This document shows, one piece after another, positions 1 to 8,486 of a DNA stretch of 23,061 bases. Below the pieces are notes generated by a model. The model searched no databases and was not told the origin of the DNA. It worked only from the letters and a program-made list of their open reading frames with translations. Origin of the DNA: Betaproteobacteria bacterium UBA5582. GTDB taxonomy: Bacteria; Pseudomonadota; Gammaproteobacteria; Burkholderiales; Rhodocyclaceae. Location: assembly GCA_002425245.1 (NCBI GenBank), contig DILW01000127.1, positions 1 to 23,061 on the forward strand. The letters are read 5' to 3'. How positions within the stretch are numbered: position 1 is the first letter of the stretch; the number at the start of each line of letters is the position of its first letter. The translations under genes were made by a program, and so were the position numbers.

Positions 1-196
1 AGCCGGCGCGCCGCGCCACCGCGAACAGGCGGTCGGGACGATGCAGCGCGCTGCCCTCGGGGCCGCGGATCAGGGCTTCGTAGCCGAAGATGGCCCGCGC
101 CCGCAGATCGACGATGGGCTGGAACACCGGTACCAGCAGCCCCTGGTCGAGGATGGCGTGCAATTCGCTGACTTCCTGATCGATTACCGAAAACAT
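1..196 (-). CDS. EAL-domain protein, N-terminal part (cut by window edge)
   Basis: The reverse strand reads from an ATG at 196 to the window edge, giving 65 residues. Residues 22-46 contain the opening of an EAL phosphodiesterase domain (LVPVFQPIVDL, then YEALIRGP), so the EAL signature itself is visible at about residues 40-42. EAL domains hydrolyse cyclic-di-GMP in the cytoplasm when the metal ligands are complete; the remaining ligands lie outside the window, so activity cannot be judged. No sensor domain precedes the EAL domain, so any partner domain (GGDEF, CBS) would follow it. An in-frame GTG directly before the ATG is an alternative start, and no strong ribosome binding site decides between them. 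It is divergent from the small gene at 350. Confidence 0.85.
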   Translation of the reverse strand, partial: MFSVIDQEVSELHAILDQGLLVPVFQPIVDLRARAIFGYEALIRGPEGSALHRPDRLFAVARRAG

Positions 197-349
197 CACT
201 TTGGTATGACTCGCAATACGGGAAAGTCAGTTTATGGGGCGGATATTTCAGCCCGGTTAAACCCCCGTTTGCGACGCAGGATTGTCATGCCGATGTAACC
301 ATCGCCGTGCATGCTTTTCCCATCAGCCACCTGCCGATGCTGCCTGAAC

Positions 350-583
350 ATGAGCGAAACGATCTATTGCTATTGCTGCCGGGTACACCATCCCAAGGAA
401 GAAATGCGGCGCTTCACCACGCGCGCCGGTGAGCGCTGGCGCTGCCTGCGCAGCATCCTCGCCGCCGGCAGCAGCCGCCAGGCACGTGACGCGTTTGGCG
501 AACGCCAGACCCGGCAGAACCAGGAGTCATCGCGCCGCCAGCTCGACTGGCAGGCGGATGTGAGAAAACAGGGATCATTCTGA
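350..583 (+). CDS. small Cys/His-rich conserved-looking protein, function unknown
   Basis: This 77-residue protein starts at ATG 350; an in-frame ATG 13 codons upstream (311) is possible but adds a sequence unlike the rest. The N-terminus carries C7, C9, C10, H13, H14 and a further C32 in a RWRC context, which could make a small zinc site. The remainder is rich in Arg, Gln and Ser and hydrophilic, with no signal peptide or membrane segment, so it is probably cytoplasmic. It lies 16 nt before the small membrane protein gene at 600 and the pair ends at the hairpin at 772-793, which suggests a two-gene unit. The ribosome binding site is weak. I do not recognise the family well enough to name it; the coding call rests on its composition, the Cys/His cluster and its position. 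Confidence 0.6.
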   Translation: MSETIYCYCCRVHHPKEEMRRFTTRAGERWRCLRSILAAGSSRQARDAFGERQTRQNQESSRRQLDWQADVRKQGSF

Positions 584-599
584 AGGCACCGGAAAGAAG

Positions 600-764
600 A
601 TGCAGAAACAAAACGACATTGCGACCTTCCCCGAATTGTTCGATGGCATGGAACAATTCCTCGACGAACAACTGACCGGGCTCAAGCACGCCGGCCTGTG
701 GTCGGTTTCGCTGGCGCTGGCAGTCGGCCTGCTGGCCGCCTGGCTGCTCGAACGCGCAGCCTGA
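600..764 (+). CDS. 54-residue single-span membrane protein, unknown function
   Basis: A short gene starts at ATG 600 with a purine-rich ribosome binding site (GGAAAGA) just upstream and stops at TGA 762-764. The product has an acidic, amphipathic first half (residues 1-30, with two Phe-Asp/Leu-Asp stretches) and a clear hydrophobic segment at about residues 33-50, ending in Glu-Arg-Ala-Ala. This looks like a tail-anchored or single-pass inner-membrane microprotein. It follows the Cys/His-rich gene by 16 nt and stops 7 nt before a hairpin terminator. No enzymatic motif is present. The good ribosome binding site, the sharp membrane segment and the tight spacing support it as real despite its length. 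Confidence 0.6.
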   Translation: MQKQNDIATFPELFDGMEQFLDEQLTGLKHAGLWSVSLALAVGLLAAWLLERAA

Positions 765-771
765 AAAAACA

Positions 772-793
772 AACCCCCGCCGCAGCGGGGGTT
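772..793 (-). terminator. Rho-independent terminator of the yggX operon, possibly bidirectional
   Basis: A perfect 9-bp stem (AACCCCCGC / GCGGGGGTT) closes a CGCA loop. On the minus strand it is followed by a T-rich run (TTTGTTTTTT), so it ends the rsmE-pap-argA-yggX transcript. On the plus strand it directly follows the small membrane protein stop but has almost no U-tract. Confidence 0.85.
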
Positions 794-814
794 CGGTGCC
801 GGGTCGGCAGCGCC

Positions 815-1087
815 TCAGGACTGGGGCGGGACGTAGCCCTGAATCTGGTCGGCACCGTCGCCGAAGAAGTGCTTCTCGACCTGCTCGGACAAGTACTTGC
901 GGTGGCGCGCATCGACCAGGTTGAGGCGATTCTCGTTGATGATCATGGTCTGCAGCTTGATCCATTGCTGCCACGCCTCCTTGGAGACGTTTTCGAAAAT
1001 GCGCTTGCCCAGTTCGCCGGGATAGGGCTGCATGTCGAGGCCTTCCGCCTCCCGACCGAGCTTGATGCAATTGACCATTCTTGCCAT
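815..1087 (-). CDS. yggX: YggX family Fe(II)-trafficking / oxidative damage protection protein
   Basis: The 90-residue product matches YggX end to end: a start resembling the MSRTIFC of the Escherichia coli protein (here MARMVNC, with the conserved Cys at residue 7), then REAEG, YPGELGKRI, a SKEAWQQW block, the INENRLN segment, the HRKYL helix and a C-terminal GYVP. YggX is a small cytoplasmic protein linked in enterics to protection of Fe-S proteins against oxidative damage and to iron handling. The ATG at 1087 has an AGGAG ribosome binding site about 8 nt upstream. It is the last gene of the operon, 30 nt after argA, and the terminator at 772-793 follows it. Length is normal and nothing is missing. 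Confidence 0.95.
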   Translation of the reverse strand: MARMVNCIKLGREAEGLDMQPYPGELGKRIFENVSKEAWQQWIKLQTMIINENRLNLVDARHRKYLSEQVEKHFFGDGADQIQGYVPPQS

Positions 1088-1117
1088 GTGCTTCTCCTTG
1101 GGAATGAATGCGGGGAA

Positions 1118-2437
1118 TTATAGTGTCTTGAACAAGACCTTTGACCGCCGCTGGTAGTTGTACATTTCCTTTTTCGCCGTCGGCAGGTCGTCGACGGTGC
1201 CGAGCTTGAAACCGCGCTCGACAAACCAGTGCTCGGTGCGCGTGGTCAGGACGAACAGGCGCTTGATACCGGCTTTCTTCGCCCGACGCACGATGCGTTC
1301 CATCAGCTGCTCGCCGTAACCCCATTCGCGGTGGTCGGGATTGACCGCCAGACAGGCGAGCTCCGCCTCTTCCGCGGAGTGCGGGTAAAGGGCGGCGCAG
1401 CCGACGATGATGCCGTCGTGGAGCATGATCGAGAATTGCTCGATCTCGCGTTCCAGCAGTTCGCGCGGGCGGTGCACCAGGATGCCTTCCTGTTCCATCG
1501 GCTCGATCAGGGCAATCAGCGCGGCGATGTCGTCCGGTTTGGCCTCGCGGATGTTTTCCAGCGATTCGCGGGTGACCACGGTGCCGACGCCGTCGTGGGT
1601 GAACAACTCGCGCAGCAGGGCACCGTCCTGTTCGTAGCCGATCAGGTGCACCCGACCGACACCGGCGCGGCTGGCGCGCACCGCGCAGGGCAGGTAGCGG
1701 ACCATGTCATTGGTCAGCCAGGCGGCGTCGCGCAACAGCTGCGAGGCCTCGTCGGCAGTGATGGCATCGAGCAGTTCGCCCGACTGCTCGGTAACGCCGC
1801 GGCTGTCGGTGAGGTAGACGAGCTTGTCAGCCTTGAGCACGGTGGCCACGGCCTCGGCGACCTCCTCCATCTGCAGGTTGAAGATCTCGCCGGTGGGCGA
1901 CGGTCCTTCGCAGTTGAGCAGGACGATGTTGCCCAGGCCGAGCTGGGCGTTGATGCCTTCGCCGTCGACCTTGCGCACCTTGCCGGCGTAGTGCATGTCG
2001 ATCCCGTCGAGCACGCCGATCGGCTGGCCGGTGATGAAGTTGCCGCCGATCACGCGGATCCGGCTGTTGGCCATCGGCGTATTCGGCAGCCCCTGCGACA
2101 ACAGCGCCTCGATTTCCAGGTAAACGCTGCCGACGGCGTCGAGCACGCAATCCAGGGTGTCGGCATCGGTGACCCGGTAGCCGCGATGGTATTTCGATTC
2201 GAGGTTCTTTTCGCGCAGCTCTTCCTCGATCTGCGGCCGGGCGCCGTGCACCAGCACCAGGCGGATGCCCAGGCTGGCCAGCAGGTTCACGTCGTAGGCC
2301 AGGGTCTTGATGAATTCGCTGGCAATCGCCTTGCCACCGAAGGCGATGACGAAGGTCTTGCCGCGGAAGGCATTGATGTAGGGCGTAACCGCCCGAAACC
2401 AGGTGACGAAGTTCTCGTCGTAGGTGTTGTCGCTCAT
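1118..2437 (-). CDS. argA: amino-acid N-acetyltransferase (N-acetylglutamate synthase)
   Basis: ArgA makes N-acetylglutamate from glutamate and acetyl-CoA, the first step of arginine synthesis. The 439-residue protein has the two expected parts: an N-terminal amino-acid-kinase-like domain (FGGK at residues 33-36, LVHGARPQIE, and IGGNFITGQPIGV) that in the family binds arginine for feedback control, and a C-terminal GNAT domain (about 295-439) with the acetyl-CoA loop REWGYGEQLM. I chose ATG 2437 rather than the in-frame ATG at 2458: it lies one base after the pap stop, has an AAAGGG ribosome binding site and avoids a 20-nt overlap. Termination-reinitiation coupling to pap is therefore likely. 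It is followed 30 nt later by yggX. Confidence 0.95.
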   Translation of the reverse strand: MSDNTYDENFVTWFRAVTPYINAFRGKTFVIAFGGKAIASEFIKTLAYDVNLLASLGIRLVLVHGARPQIEEELREKNLESKYHRGYRVTDADTLDCVLDAVGSVYLEIEALLSQGLPNTPMANSRIRVIGGNFITGQPIGVLDGIDMHYAGKVRKVDGEGINAQLGLGNIVLLNCEGPSPTGEIFNLQMEEVAEAVATVLKADKLVYLTDSRGVTEQSGELLDAITADEASQLLRDAAWLTNDMVRYLPCAVRASRAGVGRVHLIGYEQDGALLRELFTHDGVGTVVTRESLENIREAKPDDIAALIALIEPMEQEGILVHRPRELLEREIEQFSIMLHDGIIVGCAALYPHSAEEAELACLAVNPDHREWGYGEQLMERIVRRAKKAGIKRLFVLTTRTEHWFVERGFKLGTVDDLPTAKKEMYNYQRRSKVLFKTL

Positions 2438-2438
2438 C

Positions 2439-3938
2439 TCAGCCCTTTTTCCCGCCATCGTCCGCGAGGGCGGCTTCGATGCGTTCGCAGACGGTCTTCA
2501 GAACCTTGACCCGGGCAAAGTTCTTGTCGTTGGCTTCGACCAGGGTCCACGGCGCCAAGCCGGTCGAGGTGCGGTCAACCATGTCGCAGACCGCGGTAAC
2601 GTAGGCGTCCCACTTTTCGCGGTTGCGCCAGTCCTCTTCGGTGATCTTGAAACGCTTGAATTCGGTGTCCTGGCGCTCCTTGAAGCGGCGCAACTGTTCC
2701 TCTGCGGAAATCTGCAGCCAGAACTTGACGACGATGGTTCCCGACGCCACCAACTGGTGCTCGAAATCGTTGATCTCGGCGTAGGCGCGCAACCAGTCGG
2801 CCTCGCTGCAGAAGCCCTCGACCCGCTCGACCAGCACCCGTCCGTACCAGGAACGATCGAAGATCGTGGCCCGGCCAATCCGCGGCAGGTGGCGCCAGAA
2901 TCGCCAGAGATAGGGCTGGGCGCGCTCTTCCTCGGTCGGCGCGGCAATCGGCACGATCTGATACTGCCGCGCATCCATCGCCGCACCGACGCGGCGGATG
3001 CTGCCCCCCTTGCCAGCCGCATCCGAGCCTTCGAACACCAGAACCAGCGAATGCTTGCTGGTGAAACGCGGATCGCGCACCAGTTCGGCCAACCTGGACT
3101 GATATTTGGCTAGCTGGTTTTCGTAGTCCTTCTTGCCCAGTTTCTGCGTCAGGTCCAGCGTGGACAACACGTTCTTCTGGTCGATCGGATGGACGATAGG
3201 CGGCGCCACCGGCACCTGCTGCAGCGGCTGCTGCAGACGGCGGCGCATGGCGTCGAGGACGATGCGGCCGACGGTGAGCGAGCGGTAGGCGTCGTCGGTG
3301 CCTTCGACGATGATCCACGGCGCCTTGGCGGTGTTGGTAACGCGCAGCACGTGGCCGGCGACTTCCTGCAGCTTGTCGTAGGTCTTCAGGCGGTCGTAGC
3401 TCTCCGGCGTCACCCGCCAGGCAGTGTGCGGGTCCTTTTCCAGCGCCTTCAGCCGCTTTTTCTGGGCGTCCTTGGACAGGTGGAACCAGAACTTGAGGAC
3501 CAGCGCCCCTTCGTTGACCAGCATGGCTTCGAACCGGTTGATGTCGTCGAGGCGCTCGTCGAGGTCGGCGCGCCGCATGTCACCGTTGATGCGGTCGGTG
3601 ATCGGCTGCGAATACCAGGAGCCGGCAAAAATACCGACCTTGCCCTTGGCCGGCAGCGCCCGCCAGTAGCGCCACATGTAGGGGCGAGCGGCTTCCTCGT
3701 CGCTGGGCGCCGAAAAGGCCAGGGTCGAGATGTGGCGCGGGTCCATCCACGAATAGAGCAGGTTGATGGTCTCGCCCTTGCCGCTGCCGTCTACCCCGGA
3801 AATCAGGATGACGACCGGAAATTCCTTTTTCTCCAGCACGTCGTACTGGACATCGAGCAGGGCGGCACGCAGCTTCGGCACCTCGTCCTTGAAGGTGTCC
3901 TTGTCTATCTTGTGTCCCAGTTCCGCCGATTCGAACAT
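2439..3938 (-). CDS. pap: polyphosphate:AMP phosphotransferase (two-domain PPK2, class II)
   Basis: This 499-residue protein is a tandem of two PPK2 domains, the layout of polyphosphate:AMP phosphotransferases, which phosphorylate AMP to ADP using polyphosphate. The N-terminal half has a P-loop (GVDGSGKGE, residues 48-56) but FAGSWY at 104-109 where PPK2 enzymes have FDRSWY. The C-terminal half keeps both motifs: GSDAAGKGG at 304-312 and FDRSWY at 360-365. The C-terminal half is therefore the likely catalytic unit, in line with what is known for double-domain PPK2 proteins. ATG 3938 lies five bases after a GGGGGGAG ribosome binding site and two bases after the rsmE stop; a GTG at 3944 overlapping that stop is the alternative. 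The stop is one base from the argA start, so rsmE, pap and argA are probably translated in a coupled way. Confidence 0.94.
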   Translation of the reverse strand: MFESAELGHKIDKDTFKDEVPKLRAALLDVQYDVLEKKEFPVVILISGVDGSGKGETINLLYSWMDPRHISTLAFSAPSDEEAARPYMWRYWRALPAKGKVGIFAGSWYSQPITDRINGDMRRADLDERLDDINRFEAMLVNEGALVLKFWFHLSKDAQKKRLKALEKDPHTAWRVTPESYDRLKTYDKLQEVAGHVLRVTNTAKAPWIIVEGTDDAYRSLTVGRIVLDAMRRRLQQPLQQVPVAPPIVHPIDQKNVLSTLDLTQKLGKKDYENQLAKYQSRLAELVRDPRFTSKHSLVLVFEGSDAAGKGGSIRRVGAAMDARQYQIVPIAAPTEEERAQPYLWRFWRHLPRIGRATIFDRSWYGRVLVERVEGFCSEADWLRAYAEINDFEHQLVASGTIVVKFWLQISAEEQLRRFKERQDTEFKRFKITEEDWRNREKWDAYVTAVCDMVDRTSTGLAPWTLVEANDKNFARVKVLKTVCERIEAALADDGGKKG

Positions 3939-3940
3939 GT

Positions 3941-4678
3941 TCACTCCCCCCTGAAATCACCCCACAAGGCCTGCAACACAGCCAGTGCAGCCAGGCCTGC
4001 CGTTTCCGTGCGCAACACCCGCGGCCCCAGCCGAACCGCCTGGAAACCCGCTTGCCGTGCCGCAATCACCTCCTGCGGATCGAGCCCCCCTTCGGCACCG
4101 ATCAGCAACTGCACTTCGCCTGCCGGCGCGATGCCGGACAAGCTTTGCTCCGCATCCGGCGCCAGCATCAGGCGCAAAGCGCCATTGGCCGGCCGCGCCA
4201 GCCACTGGTCGAGGCGCTCCAGCGGCGCCACCAGCGGCACCTGGTTGCGCCCGCATTGTTCGCATGCCGCCGCTGCCACCCCCTGCCAGTGCGCCACCCG
4301 TTTGCCGGCCCGCTCACCGGCGAGCTTGAGCACGCTGCGCCGGCTTTCCACCGGCACGATGCTGCGGACACCGAGTTCGACCGCCTTCTGGATGGTGAAA
4401 TCCATCTTGTCGCCGGCCTGCAGCGCCTGCACCAGGGTCACCGCCAAGGGTGACTCGCGCTCGATGTCGCGCCAGGCGGCCAGCTCGGCAAAGACCTTGT
4501 CCCGCTCAATACGCTCGATATGGGCGGGATACTCGCCGCCACGACCGTCGAACAGGACCATCGGCGCCCCCGGCGGCAGACGCAGGACACGTACGGCATG
4601 ACGCGCCACCGGCTCGGGCAGCTCAACGTGGGCGCCCGGCGAAAGGGCCTCCCGGCAATAGAAACGGGGCAGATTCAT
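3941..4678 (-). CDS. rsmE: 16S rRNA (uracil-1498-N3)-methyltransferase RsmE
   Basis: RsmE methylates N3 of U1498 in 16S rRNA using S-adenosylmethionine. The 245-residue product starts PRFYC, contains a small PUA-like N-terminal part (HAVRVLRL, residues about 28-35), and ends with the SPOUT methyltransferase knot: LLIGAEGGLDPQE followed by LGPRVLRTETAG. Length is typical. ATG 4678 is the biologically sensible start; the frame stays open further upstream but that sequence is not family-like. There is no clear ribosome binding site and a CATAAT hexamer ends seven bases before the ATG, so the message may be leaderless. It is the first gene of the operon with pap, argA and yggX and is divergent from the c-di-GMP enzyme at 4813. 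Confidence 0.93.
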   Translation of the reverse strand: MNLPRFYCREALSPGAHVELPEPVARHAVRVLRLPPGAPMVLFDGRGGEYPAHIERIERDKVFAELAAWRDIERESPLAVTLVQALQAGDKMDFTIQKAVELGVRSIVPVESRRSVLKLAGERAGKRVAHWQGVAAAACEQCGRNQVPLVAPLERLDQWLARPANGALRLMLAPDAEQSLSGIAPAGEVQLLIGAEGGLDPQEVIAARQAGFQAVRLGPRVLRTETAGLAALAVLQALWGDFRGE

Positions 4679-4727
4679 CGGTGCTATTATGCGGTGAAAC
4701 ACGTTGCCGAAGGGAGCCCCCGTGCAG

Positions 4728-4761
4728 GCGCCAAGCAAGCCGAGGCTTGGCGCTGCCAAGC
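4728..4761. repeat. overlapping inverted repeats able to form alternative hairpins
   Basis: GCGCCAAGC (4728-4736) is perfectly complementary to GCTTGGCGC (4745-4753), and GCTTGGC (4745-4751) is also complementary to GCCAAGC (4755-4761). The two hairpins share the middle strand and cannot form together. The element lies between divergent rsmE and the GGDEF-EAL gene, in the probable leader of the latter or as a dyad operator. No U-tract follows. Confidence 0.45.
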
Positions 4762-4812
4762 TGCAGCCCATCGGTTATCATCCGGCAACACTGAAACCGG
4801 GCCTTTCCTGAC

Positions 4813-7296
4813 TTGAACATCGATAATCCGCTCCAGACTGCTGACAGTTCCAGCCTGCGTCTTGCCTATCTGCAAGCTGTGGTCTCGAGCATGCCCCAGG
4901 GCATCAGCGTCTTCGACGAACAGCTCAGGCTGCGGGTGTGGAATCAGGGATTCATCGAAGTCGCTGGCCTGCCGCCGGAAATCGTCGTCGACGGAGTCAG
5001 CTTTGCCGATCTCATCCGCGTCCCGGCCATGCGCGGCGAATACGGCCCCGGCGACCCGGAAGACCACATCCGGCGGATGTCCGAGCTGGCGGCGCAATTC
5101 CAGCCGCACCGCTTCGAACGCACACGGCCCAACGGACGCACCCACCTGGTTCAGGGCGAACCGCTGCTGATCAACGGCAAGCTGGCCGGCTTCATCACTA
5201 CCTATACCGACATCACCGAACGCAAGGCGGCCGAGGAACAACTGCGCAACCAGCACGCCCTGCTGGAGACGGTGATCGAGTCGATTCCCTGCGCGGTGAC
5301 CCTGTTCGACCGCGATCAACAGCTGCTGCTTCACAACCGGGAATTCCTGAAGCTGCTCGACCTGCCCGAACACTTGTTTGCCCAGCAGCCGGTCAGCATG
5401 GAATCGATCTTCCATTTCAATGCCGAGCGCGGCGAATATGGTCCCGGCGAACCCGACTCCATCGTCCGCGCGCTGATGGCCCGGGCACGCCACCCGGTGG
5501 CCCATCACTTCGAGCGCACCCGCCCCAACGGCAGGACCATCGACGTACGCGGCGTGCCACTCGATGATGGCAGCTTCGTCACCATCTACACCGACATCAC
5601 CGAACGCCGGGCCAGCGCCGAGCGTGACCAGCTGGCGCAGGTGGTGTTCAACCACACGCCGGCGGGGATCATTGTCACTGACGAGAATTTCCGCATTCTT
5701 TCGCTCAACCCGGCCGCCGCCAGCATCACCGGGCGCAGCGCCGGCGAACTGCCGGGCAGTTCGGTTTTCGACCTGATCGAGACCAACGACGCCTGCCAAC
5801 CGTCGGAGGTGATGGCCACACTGGGATTTCATGGCGCCTGGCGCGGCGAAGTCTCGATGCGGCGCGCCGATGGCAGCAGCTTCCCGGCCAGCCTGCGCAC
5901 CAACCGGGTAGACGAAAGCAGTGGCGGCGTGCCCCATCATTACATCTGGATCTTCGCCGACATCACCGAACGCAAGGAAGCCGAAGCGCGCATGCAGCAT
6001 ATTGCGCAGCACGATTCCCTGACTGGTCTGCCCAACCGCCTCGCCCTGCTCATGCGCCTCGGCCAGCTGCTGCCGGAAGCAAGGCGGCACGAGTGGAAGG
6101 TCGGCATCATGTTTACCGACCTTGACCGCTTCAAGATCATCAACGATACCCTTGGGCACCAGGTCGGCGACGAAATGCTGCGCGAGGTCGCCTGCCGCCT
6201 GTCCGGCGTCGTCCGCGAGACCGATTTCGTCGCCCGCCTGGGCGGCGACGAATTCGTCGTCATCCTGCCCGGTATCAACAACCCGGCCGATGCGGCGCTG
6301 GTCGCCAGCAAGATCGTCAATGCCCTGAGCACGCCGATCCAGGCCGAAGGGCACGAACTGCACACCAGCCCGTCGATCGGCATCAGCATCTTCCCCGACG
6401 ACGGCCCCGACGGCGACACCATCCTGAAGAACGCCGACACCGCGATGTACCACGCCAAGGCGGCCGGGCGGAACAACTACCAGTTCTTCGCCGCCGACAT
6501 GAACCAGCAGGCCAGCGAACGTCTGGACATCGAGCGCAAGCTGCGCCACGCCATCAGCCGCAACGAACTGGCCCTGGTCTACCAACCACAGTTCGGCGCC
6601 GACGGGGCCCACCCGACCGGCGTCGAAGCGCTGATCCGCTGGCACCACCCGAGTGATGGCCTGATTCCCCCTAACCGCTTCATTCCGGTCGCCGAAGAAA
6701 CCGGGATGATCGTCGAAATCGGGGACTGGGTGATGCACACCGCGTGCCGCGAAATGCGCCACTGGATCGACAGCGGCCTCAAGCCGGTGCGCATGGCGGT
6801 CAACGTCTCCGCCCGCCAGCTGCGGCGACGCGACTTCTGCGAGACGGTCGCCGGTGCCCTGGCCGAATCCGGTCTGCCGGCCGAGCTGCTCGAACTGGAA
6901 ATCACCGAAAGCGCGGTGATGGAGAATCCGCAGGAAGCCATCCAGATTCTCGAAAGCCTGGGCCGCATGGGCGTCAGCCTGGCCATCGACGACTTCGGCA
7001 CCGGCTATTCATCGCTCGCCTATCTCAAGCTGTTCCCGATCGACCATCTGAAGATCGACCGCTCCTTCGTCCGCGACATCGAACACGACCTCAACGACCG
7101 CGCCATCGCCTTCGGCACCATCGCCCTGGCCCATTCGCTCGGCCTCAACGTCATCGCCGAAGGGGTGGAAACTGCCGACCAGCTCGAACTGCTACGCAGC
7201 AACGGTTGCGACGAAGTCCAGGGCTACCTGTTCAGCCGTCCGCTGAACAGTGCTGCCGCCTTTGCCTTCCTCCACGCCGCCGAGCGGACGGCGTAA
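4813..7296 (+). CDS. triple-PAS GGDEF-EAL cyclic-di-GMP signalling protein
   Basis: This 827-residue cytoplasmic protein has three PAS domains (about 15-140, 150-270, 275-395; each ends in a D-I-T-E-R linker), then GGDEF and EAL. The GGDEF motif is intact at 477-481, with an inhibitory-site RETD at 468-471, so diguanylate cyclase activity and product feedback are both plausible. The EAL domain is also complete: EAL at 605-607, NVSARQL, DD at 726-727 followed by FGTGYSS, and AEGVET at 782-787. The protein could therefore make or degrade c-di-GMP, gated by what the PAS domains sense. There is no membrane segment. The frame opens after a stop at 4792 and has no ATG before 4891, which lies inside the first PAS domain; TTG 4813 is the best start but has no clear ribosome binding site. 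It is followed 37 nt later by fbp. Confidence 0.9.
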   Translation: MNIDNPLQTADSSSLRLAYLQAVVSSMPQGISVFDEQLRLRVWNQGFIEVAGLPPEIVVDGVSFADLIRVPAMRGEYGPGDPEDHIRRMSELAAQFQPHRFERTRPNGRTHLVQGEPLLINGKLAGFITTYTDITERKAAEEQLRNQHALLETVIESIPCAVTLFDRDQQLLLHNREFLKLLDLPEHLFAQQPVSMESIFHFNAERGEYGPGEPDSIVRALMARARHPVAHHFERTRPNGRTIDVRGVPLDDGSFVTIYTDITERRASAERDQLAQVVFNHTPAGIIVTDENFRILSLNPAAASITGRSAGELPGSSVFDLIETNDACQPSEVMATLGFHGAWRGEVSMRRADGSSFPASLRTNRVDESSGGVPHHYIWIFADITERKEAEARMQHIAQHDSLTGLPNRLALLMRLGQLLPEARRHEWKVGIMFTDLDRFKIINDTLGHQVGDEMLREVACRLSGVVRETDFVARLGGDEFVVILPGINNPADAALVASKIVNALSTPIQAEGHELHTSPSIGISIFPDDGPDGDTILKNADTAMYHAKAAGRNNYQFFAADMNQQASERLDIERKLRHAISRNELALVYQPQFGADGAHPTGVEALIRWHHPSDGLIPPNRFIPVAEETGMIVEIGDWVMHTACREMRHWIDSGLKPVRMAVNVSARQLRRRDFCETVAGALAESGLPAELLELEITESAVMENPQEAIQILESLGRMGVSLAIDDFGTGYSSLAYLKLFPIDHLKIDRSFVRDIEHDLNDRAIAFGTIALAHSLGLNVIAEGVETADQLELLRSNGCDEVQGYLFSRPLNSAAAFAFLHAAERTA

Positions 7297-7299
7297 AAT
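7294..7299 (+). promoter_or_regulatory. possible -10 element for fbp
   Basis: TAAAAT begins at the stop codon of the GGDEF-EAL gene, about 35 nt before the fbp ATG. No good -35 box is seen at the usual distance, so this is weak. Confidence 0.25.
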
Positions 7300-7333
7300 C
7301 CCACCCTCATCGTTCCCACCATCCGGAGTTACC

Positions 7334-8347
<1,014 letters not shown>

Positions 8348-8362
8348 CCGAACCGCGCTTGA

Positions 8363-8378
8363 TTAGGGAATCTCCTAA
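8363..8378. promoter_or_regulatory. candidate operator upstream of the TRAP binding protein gene
   Basis: TTAGGGAATCTCCTAA is a 16-bp dyad (TTAGGG-N4-YCCTRA) whose end lies 108 nt before the dctP start. The same pattern occurs at 12168-12183 before the permease genes, which supports a shared regulator binding site. Confidence 0.5.
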
Positions 8379-8413
8379 TTCGGTAATCGAACAAATGGGC
8401 TGACCATGGCGCT

Positions 8414-8431
8414 TATCGATTTGTTTCGATA
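8414..8431. promoter_or_regulatory. second dyad in the dctP upstream region
   Basis: TATCGA and TCGATA form a perfect 6-bp inverted repeat separated by 6 nt, 55 nt before the dctP start. It may be an operator or be chance; no second copy was seen. Confidence 0.25.
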
Positions 8432-8447
8432 GACGCTGCATCAATCC

Positions 8448-8465
8448 GCCCTGCGAGGGCAGGGC
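8448..8465 (+). other. GC-rich hairpin in the dctP leader
   Basis: GCCCTGC and GCAGGGC pair around a GAGG loop, just upstream of the dctP ribosome binding site (GAGGAGA). There is no U-tract, so it is not a typical terminator; it could affect mRNA stability or translation. Confidence 0.35.
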
Positions 8466-8486
8466 ATAAACCCGAGGAGACCATTC

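Noticed and set aside
197..349. Promoter pair between the EAL gene and the small Cys/His-rich gene
   Set aside because: I found no convincing -35/-10 pair on either strand in these 153 nt, so none is annotated.
3939..3944. GTG start for pap overlapping the rsmE stop
   Set aside because: Possible, but the ribosome binding site would abut the GTG; ATG 3938 has proper spacing.
4687..6762. 691-residue open frame antisense to the PAS-GGDEF-EAL gene
   Set aside because: The composition is typical of a reverse-strand shadow in high-GC DNA; the plus-strand protein has intact domains.
8448..8465. Hairpin as the fbp terminator
   Set aside because: No U-tract follows and it is 100 nt after the fbp stop, directly before the dctP ribosome binding site; treated as a leader hairpin.
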